In this document: positions 1 to 6,474 of the stretch, in pieces
How positions within the stretch are numbered: position 1 is the stretch's first letter
Layout: each line of letters starts with the position of its first letter
Origin: an uncultured Eubacteriales bacterium
Lineage (GTDB): Bacteria > Bacillota > Clostridia > Christensenellales > UBA1242
Assembly: GCA_905187655.1 (NCBI GenBank)
Contig: CAJJIV010000026.1
Span: 1 to 11,278 of the forward strand
Length of the DNA stretch: 11,278 nt
Direction of reading: 5' to 3'
Made by a program: the position numbers and the translations under genes
Notes under the pieces: generated by a model
Seen by the model: only the letters and a program-made list of their open reading frames with translations
Database searches by the model: none
What the model was told of the DNA's origin: nothing

Positions 1-272
1 TCATCAGAAATATAAAACTTGAAATCGTAACGTCCTGATTGCGGATCACACCAGTTCAACATCCCTTTTGCTTTGAATACAACCGTATCATTGGGATAAG
101 CGCTTTCCGGAGAAGGAGATTCAGCCAGCAAACCGATTCCAAGCGGAGCTTTTCCACCACTGTACGGATCATCTTTAATATTGCTGTTCAGATCACTGTT
201 ACAGGATGTTACCAATAACGAAGTGAATACGGAGCAAACAATCATTAACGAATAGATGGTAATATGTTTCAT
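1..272 (-). CDS. Lipoprotein N-terminus, possibly DUF5008/TIG-like (runs off left edge)
   Basis: The gene starts with ATG at 272 and runs off the window, leaving about 90 residues. The N-terminus has a short charged start, a hydrophobic stretch and a lipobox LVTSC with the acceptor Cys at residue 24, so it should be exported and lipidated. The mature part begins Asp/Asn-rich, followed by a DPYSGGKAPLGI segment. That segment recalls the DUF5008-type surface proteins I remember beside SusC/SusD and fasciclin-domain lipoproteins in Bacteroides, but the family name comes from memory and is weak. It lies 20 nt after the FAS1 gene and is probably co-transcribed with it. Base composition matches the SusD side of the window, not the Bacillota side. 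The lipoprotein call is firm; substrate and function are unknown. Confidence 0.7.
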   Translation of the reverse strand, partial: MKHITIYSLMIVCSVFTSLLVTSCNSDLNSNIKDDPYSGGKAPLGIGLLAESPSPESAYPNDTVVFKAKGMLNWCDPQSGRYDFKFYISD

Positions 273-292
273 TGTACTATCTTTATTTATAG

Positions 293-1015
293 TTAATTAT
301 CCGGTTCTGTTTCTATTGTCGCATTTATAGCCTTTGTAGCAAAAAGATATGGTTCAAAACCAAATGCATGATCGGTTAACCTGAGCACATGTACCACTCC
401 GTTGGTCGGTTGTATATCAGATGTTGCTACATAAGCGTTTTTCATATCTCCTATAGTGAAATCATAGACATAAGAGTATATGATTTGTCTTGCACCGGCA
501 TATTTCACATTGTTTGCATCATAATAAACAACACCCATGTTCATAGGCTGCTGACCATAAGATAAAAATGCCTGTCCCGGATAGGCTGCTATGGCAGTCG
601 TATCAATTTGAGGTATATCTTTCAGCAAATATTTATCTTTTACAATGTACATTGACAGCATTTCACGCCAGACTTCCGGTTTTATCTGACTAAAACTCTT
701 GATGCTATCATGCCCCATACGATACCAAATACGGTTCAGATAATTAAAACTACCACGGATTGACCAATCGGTAGGTGCAAAAAAGGTAATTTGTTCGTCT
801 TCAAAAACATCTTCCATACCGGACAGCCGGATGACTTCCACCAAATCTTTAAAATAATCGGGTCTTGATTCCAAATATTGCATCATATTCCCATTATAAT
901 AAGGGTTCGCTTTTCCACCATCAATTAAATAACTATCATCGGCACAATTGTACATGAGTACTGCCAAAAGGCAACATCCGACAATTTTCTTCCATAATTT
1001 GATATTATTTTTCAT
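293..1015 (-). CDS. FAS1 (fasciclin) domain surface lipoprotein
   Basis: This is a 240-residue protein. I chose the ATG at 1015 because it is followed by a proper lipoprotein signal: MKNN, a basic KLWKK, a hydrophobic run, and lipobox LMYNC with Cys24. A longer reading to 1051 would overlap the upstream SusD stop and bury the signal. Residues ~45-215 show a fasciclin-like fold: a conserved ITFFAPTDW block at 76-84 (the family's FAPTD strand) and NGVVHVL at 205-211 (the family's NGxxHxI/V block). FAS1 domains mediate adhesion or glycan/protein binding. In Bacteroidota, lipoproteins of this kind often follow SusC/SusD pairs, as here, 26 nt after the SusD stop. A role as an accessory surface glycan-binding protein is inference; no catalytic motif is visible. 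No strong Shine-Dalgarno site is seen, as is normal for Bacteroidota. Confidence 0.8.
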   Translation of the reverse strand: MKNNIKLWKKIVGCCLLAVLMYNCADDSYLIDGGKANPYYNGNMMQYLESRPDYFKDLVEVIRLSGMEDVFEDEQITFFAPTDWSIRGSFNYLNRIWYRMGHDSIKSFSQIKPEVWREMLSMYIVKDKYLLKDIPQIDTTAIAAYPGQAFLSYGQQPMNMGVVYYDANNVKYAGARQIIYSYVYDFTIGDMKNAYVATSDIQPTNGVVHVLRLTDHAFGFEPYLFATKAINATIETEPDN

Positions 1016-1041
1016 ATCTATACATTTTAAGTTTATCAGAG

Positions 1042-1521
1042 TTACTCCCAAAATAAATTCAATCCAATCTGTGTGTTGTTTTTCAACGCATTACGATGAA
1101 TAGGCCATGTCCATGCCCCCACATTGAAATTAGTACGCGTCATCGGATTCATACAATAGTTTCTGTTATACACCTTTCCTGTACGAACCAAATCATAATA
1201 GTAATGTCCTTCACCGATAAGCTCTCTGCAGCGTTCCCAGAAAATAGCATCCATCAGTTCACTACCCGAGGTATTTATTTCGGAAGCATGTGCCCTATTG
1301 CGGACCCGGTTGAGTAATTCGCAGGCTTTCGTATCGTTAGTCCCCAAAGCGGCAAGAGCTTCAGCATACAACAAAAGTGCACCTGCATAACGGAATACTA
1401 TTTGATTGCCGGAATTAGATGTAATTGTTCCGTTTCCATAAGTATCAATATTCCAAAACTTCTTGATTTCTTTAGGAGCAGAACTTGAAACCGATGTAGA
1501 ATAGATTTTTTCGTCAAACCA
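1042..1521 (-). pseudogene. SusD/RagB family lipoprotein, C-terminal part only (5' cut at the junction)
   Basis: About 160 C-terminal residues of a SusD/RagB outer-membrane nutrient-binding protein. The diagnostic order is visible: RYAGALLLYAEAL, then LLNRVRNRA, then an ER-EL--EG--YYDLVRTGK run (WERCRELIGEGHYYYDLVRTG), then a WPI motif and a closing stretch ending in NLFWE. These are hallmarks of the PF07980-type C-terminal domain. SusD proteins are usually about 500-600 residues, with a lipobox and a TPR region at the N-terminus. All of that is missing, because the frame runs directly into RNase Y sequence upstream of about 1521. Stop codon is TAA at 1044-1042. The FAS1 lipoprotein follows at once, consistent with a glycan-utilisation locus. 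I treat it as a truncated fragment made by the junction; the intact gene presumably exists elsewhere in the source population. Confidence 0.88.
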
Positions 1522-1530
1522 TAATTCTTT
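1515..1530. other. Chimeric junction, Bacteroidota to Bacillota DNA
   Basis: A continuous reading frame changes from RNase Y coiled coil (ending around the residues DDARKEL) to SusD sequence (starting around WFDEKIY). The same point marks a change from moderate-GC DNA with little Shine-Dalgarno signal to AT-rich DNA with strong GGAGG-type ribosome sites. Both parental proteins lose essential parts here. The exact base cannot be fixed without the parental sequences, since a few shared bases may hide it. Misassembly is the simplest cause. Confidence 0.85.
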
Positions 1531-2034
1531 TCTCGCATCATCTTCAATAGACTTAACAAGTTCAGCTTTTGCCTCTACCATTGTCAATTTGGCAACTCTT
1601 TCAAGTTCCTTTTCAATTGACTTACTTTTTTCTTCAATCTTTAATGATTCTTGTTCTAAATTTTTTGTTCGTTCTTCTATCTGTTGTTTTTGTTCATCTA
1701 CTGCTAAACTTTTTTTGTCTAGCATTTCTTCCTTTTTATCTAGTAATTCTTCTTTTTGTCGCAAACGATTTTCAAGTCTTGTTGCTTCAACTTTGCGTTC
1801 CTTAAGTTCATCTTCTACTTCGTTTTTAAGTTTTATAGCCTCTTCCTTGGCTTCAAGCAAAGCTTCTTTTTTTAGTACCTTTACTTCGTTTTTTGCATCT
1901 TCAATAATTTGATGCGATTGTAATTTGGCATCGGCAATCTTCTTTTTTTGATACTCCTTACATATAAAGTAACCGCCCACACCACCACCGGCAAGGGCCA
2001 AGATTGCAATGCCAATACCTAGTAATAATGGCAT
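1522..2034 (-). pseudogene. rny: RNase Y N-terminal fragment (membrane anchor and coiled coil only)
   Basis: RNase Y is the membrane-anchored endoribonuclease that starts mRNA decay in many Bacillota. The ATG at 2034 has a strong site, GGAGGT at 2044-2039, with ideal spacing. Residues 2-24 form one glycine-rich transmembrane helix. Residues ~25-170 are a long Lys/Glu-rich coiled coil with the AxxxxxxIIEDAKNE start and repeated KEEL/LDKKEEML heptads typical of the family. Intact RNase Y is about 510-520 residues, with a KH domain and an HD nuclease domain after the coil. Both are absent, because the frame passes into SusD sequence at about 1522. The fragment cannot be a nuclease as assembled. 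It has its own promoter just upstream and follows the DUF1667 gene by 140 nt. Identification rests on anchor plus coil alone, but the match in layout is good. Confidence 0.82.
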
Positions 2035-2047
2035 TTTAACCTCCGTT

Positions 2048-2127
2048 CAATTTAATTAGGTTTTAGGGCAAAGTGCTCTAAAATATATCTATATGTGATA
2101 AAAATCAATATTCGACTAATTAAATTG
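2048..2127. repeat. 12-bp inverted repeat around the rny leader, with an inner hairpin
   Basis: CAATTTAATTAG at 2048-2059 is the exact reverse complement of CTAATTAAATTG at 2116-2127, with 56 bp between the arms. The promoter-side arm overlaps the -10 box; the other lies 3 bp upstream of the Shine-Dalgarno site. Between them, 2061-2083 forms a smaller hairpin with 10-base arms, a 3-base loop and one imperfect pair. Since transcription should start inside the first arm, the outer repeat would act on DNA, not RNA. It may be an operator pair or chance in AT-rich sequence. Confidence 0.55.
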
Positions 2128-2153
2128 TATCACCTTACCAATTAATATGTCAA
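2124..2153 (-). promoter_or_regulatory. Sigma-A-type promoter of rny
   Basis: On the minus strand a perfect -35 TTGACA (2153-2148) and a near-perfect -10 TACAAT (2129-2124) are separated by 18 bp. Transcription would start near 2117, giving a leader of about 80 nt before the rny ATG at 2034. This is one of the strongest promoters in the window by consensus. It suggests that rny is transcribed separately from the upstream three-gene operon. Confidence 0.75.
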
Positions 2154-2174
2154 GTTTATAATAGACAAAATATT

Positions 2175-2507
2175 TTAGCCACAAACAACTATGTCTACAC
2201 CTGTATTTAATATATTTTTAACTATAACAGAATGAAACTTCGGCCTTTTATTTAAATAAATTTTTCCAAGTTCCTGCATACATTTCATTATAAGTTCTTT
2301 AGGAATTGGTGCACTAGTTTTTACCGGCACTACACCACCATTATACTTAACTAAACTAGATACCACCCGCATTGGCCTAGTAACTTCGCTTTGGGCATAT
2401 TCTTTACCTCTTACACAATTATTTCCGGTAACAACTATTTGTTTATTACTTTTATCAACACTAAGTTCACACCCAAGTGGACACATAATACAATTAAATT
2501 TTAACAC
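2175..2507 (-). CDS. DUF1667 Cys-rich protein of the glycerol-3-phosphate dehydrogenase cluster
   Basis: A 110-residue protein of the DUF1667 family. The N-terminus carries CIMCPLGC (Cys7, Cys10, Cys14) followed by GNNCVRG with a fourth Cys near residue 31. This is the four-Cys layout that probably binds a metal or an Fe-S cluster. The YAQSE-TRP block and a C-terminal IVKNILNTGVDIV segment also match the family, and the length is near normal. The start codon is GTG at 2507, supported by a GGAGG site in the tail of the upstream gene; the two genes are only 2 nt apart. In Clostridium and Thermotoga, DUF1667 genes sit third after a GlpA-like and a GlpB-like flavoprotein, exactly as here. It may be an electron-transfer or assembly partner of that dehydrogenase, but its biochemical role is unproven. 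Confidence 0.85.
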   Translation of the reverse strand: MLKFNCIMCPLGCELSVDKSNKQIVVTGNNCVRGKEYAQSEVTRPMRVVSSLVKYNGGVVPVKTSAPIPKELIMKCMQELGKIYLNKRPKFHSVIVKNILNTGVDIVVCG

Positions 2508-2509
2508 TA

Positions 2510-3736
2510 CTATTCCTCCACTTTAATTTCAATATCGTTTTTGCAGTCATCTTTGCAAATAGAAATTGATTCCATTTGCCCTGCATTGACTGAAAGATAA
2601 AACTTTTTAAATATAGTTTTGCCATTACAAACAGCAACAACATTGCATTTCGTTATTTTTTTAACTACTCTAAATAAACAATTTATTTTACCTGAACCTT
2701 CATAATATGTATTAGGCATTGTATACCTAATGCCATTTCCTGCAATTAAAGTATGTTCAGTTGTCTTCTTTAACTCACCCTTAGCATACTTAGAAGCAAA
2801 ATCACCAACAAGGCTTGCTTCTTCGGTGACATAGTCAACAAGATCATGCACATGAAGAACATTTCCGCAAGCAAAAACACCTTTTACTGATGTTTCTCTA
2901 TATTCGTTTACATAAAAACTATTTGTTTTAGGATTTATTTTTGCATTATTAAGAATTTTAGTATCTGGAAATAGGCCAACAGACAAAACCAAACCATCAC
3001 ACTTCACTTCTTTTCTAGTGCTTTCAATTGGTACCATATTATCATCAACTTGCGCAATAACAACCCCAGTAATTTTAGGATAACCAAGAACTTCAACAAC
3101 AGTTGTACTAAGATAAAGTGGAATACCATAATCATTCAAGCACTGATTAATATTTCTAACTAATCCTGATGTTGTTTTCTGAACTTCAAGAACCATTTGC
3201 GGTTTTGCACCTTCAAGAGTAAGCCTTCTTGCCATAATTAAGCCTATGTCACCACTACCCAAAATAATTGGATTTTTACAAGGTAATTTACCATAAATGT
3301 TAACCCACTTTTGCACTTGTCCTGCCGTCCACACTCCACTTGGGCGTTCACCAGTCAAGGCAATCGCACCCGCTGTTCGTTCTATGCAACCAACGGCTAA
3401 AATTATGGCCTTACAGTTAACAACAAATATACCATCTATATTTTTCACAACAACTTTTCCTGTCTGAATGCTTTGAACAAAACTAGAACACATGCAATCA
3501 ATTTTTGCTTTTTTAACCTTTTCCACAAAAATGTGCGCGTACTCTGTACCTGTCATTTCTTCACCAAAATAATGAAGCCCAAAGCCAGAATGAATACACT
3601 GTTTAAGAATTCCCCCAAGTTGTTCTTCTCTCTCAATAATAAGTGGAACTAAACCATTTTCTTTAATTTTTAAACCTGCCTGCATTCCTGCGGGTCCACC
3701 ACCTATTACCACAACATCGTAATATAAATTATTCAT
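2510..3736 (-). CDS. FAD/NAD(P)-dependent oxidoreductase, GlpB-like partner
   Basis: A 408-residue flavoprotein of the pyridine-nucleotide-disulfide oxidoreductase superfamily. The start is ATG at 3736, chosen for its AAGGAGGT site (3751-3744, 7 nt spacing) and because the FAD-binding strand begins directly after it. A longer frame to 3838 would overlap the previous gene by 100 nt. Residues 12-17 (GGGPAG) bind the FAD dinucleotide and 160-165 (GSGDIG) form the second, NAD-type Rossmann motif. The GGILKQCIHSGFGLH block (41-55) and a C-terminal FACGNV (288-293) FAD-contact motif are typical of the GlpB-like enzymes paired with GlpA/LhgO proteins. It probably passes electrons from the dehydrogenase to NAD or another carrier; the acceptor is not evident from sequence. 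It starts 1 nt after the preceding gene and is clearly co-translated within a three-gene operon. Confidence 0.85.
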   Translation of the reverse strand: MNNLYYDVVVIGGGPAGMQAGLKIKENGLVPLIIEREEQLGGILKQCIHSGFGLHYFGEEMTGTEYAHIFVEKVKKAKIDCMCSSFVQSIQTGKVVVKNIDGIFVVNCKAIILAVGCIERTAGAIALTGERPSGVWTAGQVQKWVNIYGKLPCKNPIILGSGDIGLIMARRLTLEGAKPQMVLEVQKTTSGLVRNINQCLNDYGIPLYLSTTVVEVLGYPKITGVVIAQVDDNMVPIESTRKEVKCDGLVLSVGLFPDTKILNNAKINPKTNSFYVNEYRETSVKGVFACGNVLHVHDLVDYVTEEASLVGDFASKYAKGELKKTTEHTLIAGNGIRYTMPNTYYEGSGKINCLFRVVKKITKCNVVAVCNGKTIFKKFYLSVNAGQMESISICKDDCKNDIEIKVEE

Positions 3737-3737
3737 T

Positions 3738-5159
3738 TTAGTTACCTCCTTCATTTGGCTTAATACTAGAACAAATAATTGTTGAACCACTAGCATCCTT
3801 TTCAATATCATCAAAATTAATTTTTTTGTTTTTAGCAAGTAAATTCATAACTGAAAAGATGCAGAAACCGCCTTGGCATCTTCCCATTCCTGCTCTTGTT
3901 CTTCGTTTTACACCATCTACACTTAGCGGTGGCAACGGAGAATTAAGAGCATCACATATTTCTCCAAGTGACACTTCTTCACACTTGCATACAATTTTGC
4001 CATATGCAGGGTTTTGCTTAATTATTTCATCTTGTTTAGCAGATGGTAACGATGCAACTACTACTGGTTTTTTTCGTAATTTAAGATTCTTTTTCTCAAT
4101 ATTTTTTATACCAATAATACTTAGCAAGTAATCTGCAATTGCCGTACAACAAGTTAACCCAGGAGAACAAATCCCTGCAATGTTTACTACTTTATTATTT
4201 ATTTTACTTTTTTCAATAATAAAATCATCACCAACTAAATTTCTGACGCCACTAAATACTCTAATATTTGACTTGAATGGCAACGTTGGAAAATTTGATT
4301 TTACACTTTTTTTTATTTCTGCAAGACCTTGCGATGTTGTAATTGTACGCTCATCACTCACATACGAAGTTGGCCCAACTATTATATTTCCAAATGTAGT
4401 TGGTGTAACTAATATTCCTTTACTTTTTTCAGTTGGTAATGGAAAAATTGTTTTAGTAACAAAATTTGAACAACTTTTATCTAATAAATAATATTCACCC
4501 CTTCTAAACTCAACATCAAATTGCTCTGTGTGTAATAATTTAGCAATTCCATTATAGCCAGCACCTGCACAGTTAATAATGTTGTCAGCAACAATTTCTT
4601 TTTTTCCATCACTTATATAAAACTTATCATTGCTTTGTTGTATTGCATTTGTAATAAATTCACGAATAACTGTACCGCCATTAATTATGGCTTCTTCACA
4701 TAAAGCAACCGATAATTCATAAGAGCTAATAATTCCGCCATCTTTGGCATAAAGTGCATATTTAATATCGGGGCTTAAATTTGGTTCCATTTTATGAAGT
4801 GCATCTGTATTAATTATCTCTAAGTTTTTTACACCATTCTTTATCCCACGATTATATAGTTCATTAATTTTTTCTAAATCGTTTCCAACAACCAAATGTC
4901 CATTTTTTAAATACCGAACCCCTAGCCTTTTTGCAATATTTGGCAATTGCTTGCAACCAATTACATTAAGCTTGGCTTTAAGTGTGCCAGGCTTGCAATC
5001 AAAACCAGTATGAACAATTCCACTGTTTGCTTTACTAGAACCAAATCCAACATCATTTTCTTTCTCTAACAAAACGCAAGTTTTACCTACTCTTGTTAAT
5101 TTATTAAAGATTGCCGAGCCAACAACACCGCCACCAAATATTGCATAATCAAATACCAT
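3738..5159 (-). CDS. GlpA/LhgO-like FAD dehydrogenase with C-terminal 2Fe-2S-type domain
   Basis: A 473-residue enzyme, probably an anaerobic-type glycerol-3-phosphate dehydrogenase (glycerol-3-phosphate to dihydroxyacetone phosphate). Residues 4-14 hold the FAD Rossmann motif (GGGVVG). The block SSKANSGIVHTGFDCKPGTL (41-60) and KAKLNV are characteristic of the LhgO/GlpA DAO branch. A C-terminal BFD-like domain (~387-445) has Cys391, Cys393, Cys428 and Cys433 in a CxC...CxxxxC pattern, suited to a 2Fe-2S cluster. It is followed by a 25-residue tail of no clear type. The ATG at 5159 has an AAAGGAG site and its own promoter. The next two genes (GlpB-like, DUF1667) complete the cluster known from Clostridium and Thermotoga, where it sits near glpK/glpF. 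No kinase or facilitator gene is in view, so the substrate is inferred. L-2-hydroxyglutarate oxidase (LhgO) is the main alternative, but the Fe-S tail and partners favour glycerol-3-phosphate. Confidence 0.82.
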   Translation of the reverse strand: MVFDYAIFGGGVVGSAIFNKLTRVGKTCVLLEKENDVGFGSSKANSGIVHTGFDCKPGTLKAKLNVIGCKQLPNIAKRLGVRYLKNGHLVVGNDLEKINELYNRGIKNGVKNLEIINTDALHKMEPNLSPDIKYALYAKDGGIISSYELSVALCEEAIINGGTVIREFITNAIQQSNDKFYISDGKKEIVADNIINCAGAGYNGIAKLLHTEQFDVEFRRGEYYLLDKSCSNFVTKTIFPLPTEKSKGILVTPTTFGNIIVGPTSYVSDERTITTSQGLAEIKKSVKSNFPTLPFKSNIRVFSGVRNLVGDDFIIEKSKINNKVVNIAGICSPGLTCCTAIADYLLSIIGIKNIEKKNLKLRKKPVVVASLPSAKQDEIIKQNPAYGKIVCKCEEVSLGEICDALNSPLPPLSVDGVKRRTRAGMGRCQGGFCIFSVMNLLAKNKKINFDDIEKDASGSTIICSSIKPNEGGN

Positions 5160-5175
5160 ATTTACATCTCCTTTA

Positions 5176-5208
5176 AGTATAGTTTATCACAATAAATTTT
5201 TCTTGCAA
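5176..5208 (-). promoter_or_regulatory. Promoter of the GlpA/GlpB-like/DUF1667 operon
   Basis: On the minus strand, -35 TTGCAA (5208-5203) is followed after 16 bp by TAAACT (5186-5181). An overlapping TATACT (5181-5176) is the other possible -10, but its spacing is too long. The ribosome site AAAGGAG (5174-5168) follows almost immediately, so the leader would be very short. The region between -35 and -10 closely matches that of the yajC promoter. Confidence 0.5.
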
Positions 5209-5391
5209 AATGTTTTAATTACATATAAAAATTCTTAACAAAAACTAAAAAATTTATTTTATTTTTAAAAATTTTCATTGGCTTTATAGCCTATGTTTTA
5301 ACACCTAAGTAAACAGTTGAAGAGCAATTAACTTGCCATATAGGCGCATTTTTAAGGCTAAAATCTACTAGCCATTTTTTTACACAAACAA
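5209..5391. other. AT-rich spacer with three small hairpins, no gene seen
   Basis: Between the TIGR04086-gene terminator and the promoter of the flavoprotein operon lies sequence with no open frame longer than about 15 codons on the strand of its neighbours. Read on the minus strand it contains three short palindromes in a row: GGCTA/TAGCC (near 5357-5374), GCC/GGC around TATAT (near 5334-5345) and GGCT/AGCC (near 5279-5291). I do not recognise a riboswitch or small RNA. It could be decayed coding DNA, an unrecognised leader, or plain spacer. Confidence 0.4.
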
Positions 5392-5424
5392 AAAATGACA
5401 AAATTTTATCAATTTTGTCATTTT
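5392..5424 (-). terminator. Terminator after the TIGR04086-type gene
   Basis: A perfect 14-bp stem (5392-5405 with 5411-5424) closes a 5-base loop. On the minus strand the 3' arm ends in TTTT and is followed by a T/G-rich tail. It starts 21 nt after the stop of the membrane-protein gene. The stem is AT-rich but long. Confidence 0.75.
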
Positions 5425-5445
5425 AAATTATTAAAGTTTTTGTCT

Positions 5446-5841
5446 CTATTTTCTAATATTTACTGCAATTATTCCAATAATCCCTCCGCCAAAAATTCCA
5501 AGTAATACATCATATAAAAGTGACAGAGAAAATACAAACGATCCTGCAATTATTGAAAAAATTAAGAAACTTAAAAATATGTAAAGTACTCCAACTATAA
5601 TGCCTTTTGAAAGCCCTTTTGTTCCATCTTTAGTTGCAATAAATATTCCAACTGCCATACTAATTATTTTTATTATTATGTTTGCAGGAATTATTACACC
5701 ATCACCCCAATTAAACCATTTTATTAAAAGGGCAAAGAGCAGTATTAAAACTAATGAAACTATTAACGCAACAACAGACCCAATAACAATTTTTAAGTAT
5801 GATGTTTTATTTTCGTTTGTACTTGCTTTTGCTTTAACCAT
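5446..5841 (-). CDS. Four-helix membrane protein, TIGR04086-like
   Basis: A 131-residue, very hydrophobic protein. After a short Lys-rich N-terminus there are four likely membrane helices, at about 15-41, 49-69, 77-99 and 102-127. A charged KDGTKGLSKG loop (71-80) lies between helices 2 and 3, with a glycine-rich GIFGGGIIGII in the last helix. Length, topology and position directly after yajC match the putative membrane proteins called TIGR04086 in Clostridia; their function is unknown. The ATG at 5841 has a G-rich site (GGGGTG, 5851-5846). A terminator separates it from yajC, so it may depend on read-through or on a weak promoter that I cannot define in 5842-5899. In many Clostridia the next genes are scfA/scfB (a six-Cys peptide and its radical-SAM maturase); neither is present here. 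Confidence 0.7.
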   Translation of the reverse strand: MVKAKASTNENKTSYLKIVIGSVVALIVSLVLILLFALLIKWFNWGDGVIIPANIIIKIISMAVGIFIATKDGTKGLSKGIIVGVLYIFLSFLIFSIIAGSFVFSLSLLYDVLLGIFGGGIIGIIAVNIRK

Positions 5842-5899
5842 ATTGCACCCCTAATAAACTTTATACTAATGGTTATGCAAAAAAATATGTAGATATGAT

Positions 5900-5926
5900 A
5901 AAACCCCTTTAAAATAAAGGGGTTTT
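5900..5926 (-). terminator. Terminator after yajC
   Basis: An 11-bp perfect stem (5900-5910 with 5916-5926) with a 5-base loop and a core of four G:C pairs. It begins 7 nt after the yajC stop. On the minus strand the arm ends in TTTT but the following tail is not strongly T-rich, so termination may be partial. On the plus strand the tail is at least as T-rich, but there is no plus-strand gene to serve. Confidence 0.72.
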
Positions 5927-5933
5927 ATTTTAA

Positions 5934-6446
5934 TTATTTTGTTGATTTTTTGTCTGATTTTTTCTTGGTTTGCGTTTTTGTTTGTTTTTCTACTTTAGTC
6001 GTAGCATTTTCTGATTCATTGCTTTCTGCTTTTGTTTCTGACTGTTTTGCTTCTTCAGTTTGATCTTCTTTTGCTTCAGCAACTGGCATTTTCTCTTCCG
6101 CTTTTAGTTCGGTTTTGCTTGTGTCCTTTGCTTCTGGAGCAACTACAATTCCGGCAATTGCGTTAACATTAAATTCAATGGTCATTTTGTTGTTTTTATC
6201 CCCTGTTTCAAGAAACATAGTTTTAACACCATCTTTTTCAGTTATCTTTGCAATTTTTCCAACAATTCCACCAATGGTTTGAACCTTGTCTCCAACCTTA
6301 AGGTTATCTAACATATTTTGGTATTCTTGATTTCTTTTCTTTTGTCCAATACTTGGAAAAATTAGCATACCAACAAGCATTAATACCAATACTCCTAATA
6401 ATACATACGATGAAGCTTTACTTGCTTCTAATAAAAAACTTGTCAT
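5934..6446 (-). CDS. yajC: YajC, Sec translocase accessory subunit, with long charged tail
   Basis: YajC associates with SecDF and the SecYEG protein-export channel in the membrane. I place the start at ATG 6446 because AAGGAG (6459-6454) sits 7 nt before it. An upstream in-frame ATG at 6488 would overlap the promoter. The protein has 170 residues: a short N-terminus, one membrane helix (~13-32), then the cytosolic YajC core (FPSIGQKKRNQEYQNML and LKVGDKVQTIGGIVGKI, up to ~103). Typical YajC proteins are about 90-120 residues. Residues ~104-170 are an extra low-complexity tail, first Glu/Ala-rich and acidic, then Lys/Thr-rich and strongly basic at the end. The position directly after tgt is conserved in many bacteria. 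The gene has its own promoter and terminator, though tgt transcripts may also read into it. The family call is secure; the tail's role is unknown. Confidence 0.92.
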   Translation of the reverse strand: MTSFLLEASKASSYVLLGVLVLMLVGMLIFPSIGQKKRNQEYQNMLDNLKVGDKVQTIGGIVGKIAKITEKDGVKTMFLETGDKNNKMTIEFNVNAIAGIVVAPEAKDTSKTELKAEEKMPVAEAKEDQTEEAKQSETKAESNESENATTKVEKQTKTQTKKKSDKKSTK

Positions 6447-6474
6447 TTCAATTCTCCTTAAATTTGATAAATTA

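Noticed and set aside
1569..1912. Plus-strand frames rich in Ser/Phe opposite the coiled coil
   Set aside because: They mirror the Lys/Glu-rich RNase Y coil on the other strand and have no ribosome site or family features. The same applies to the plus-strand frames opposite ruvB, queA and the flavoprotein genes.
1042..2034. A novel RNase Y-SusD fusion protein
   Set aside because: The halves come from different phyla, each is cut inside a domain or coil, and neighbours and composition switch at the same point. An artefact explains all of this with less.
3737..3838. Extended N-terminus for the GlpB-like oxidoreductase, starting at 3838
   Set aside because: It would overlap the GlpA-like gene by 100 nt and place over 30 unrelated residues before the FAD motif. 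The ATG at 3736 has a near-perfect ribosome site.
5209..5391. A SCIFF-type six-Cys peptide gene in the spacer
   Set aside because: I translated the likely frames and found no Cys-rich peptide; the longest frame starting with ATG is about 14 codons.
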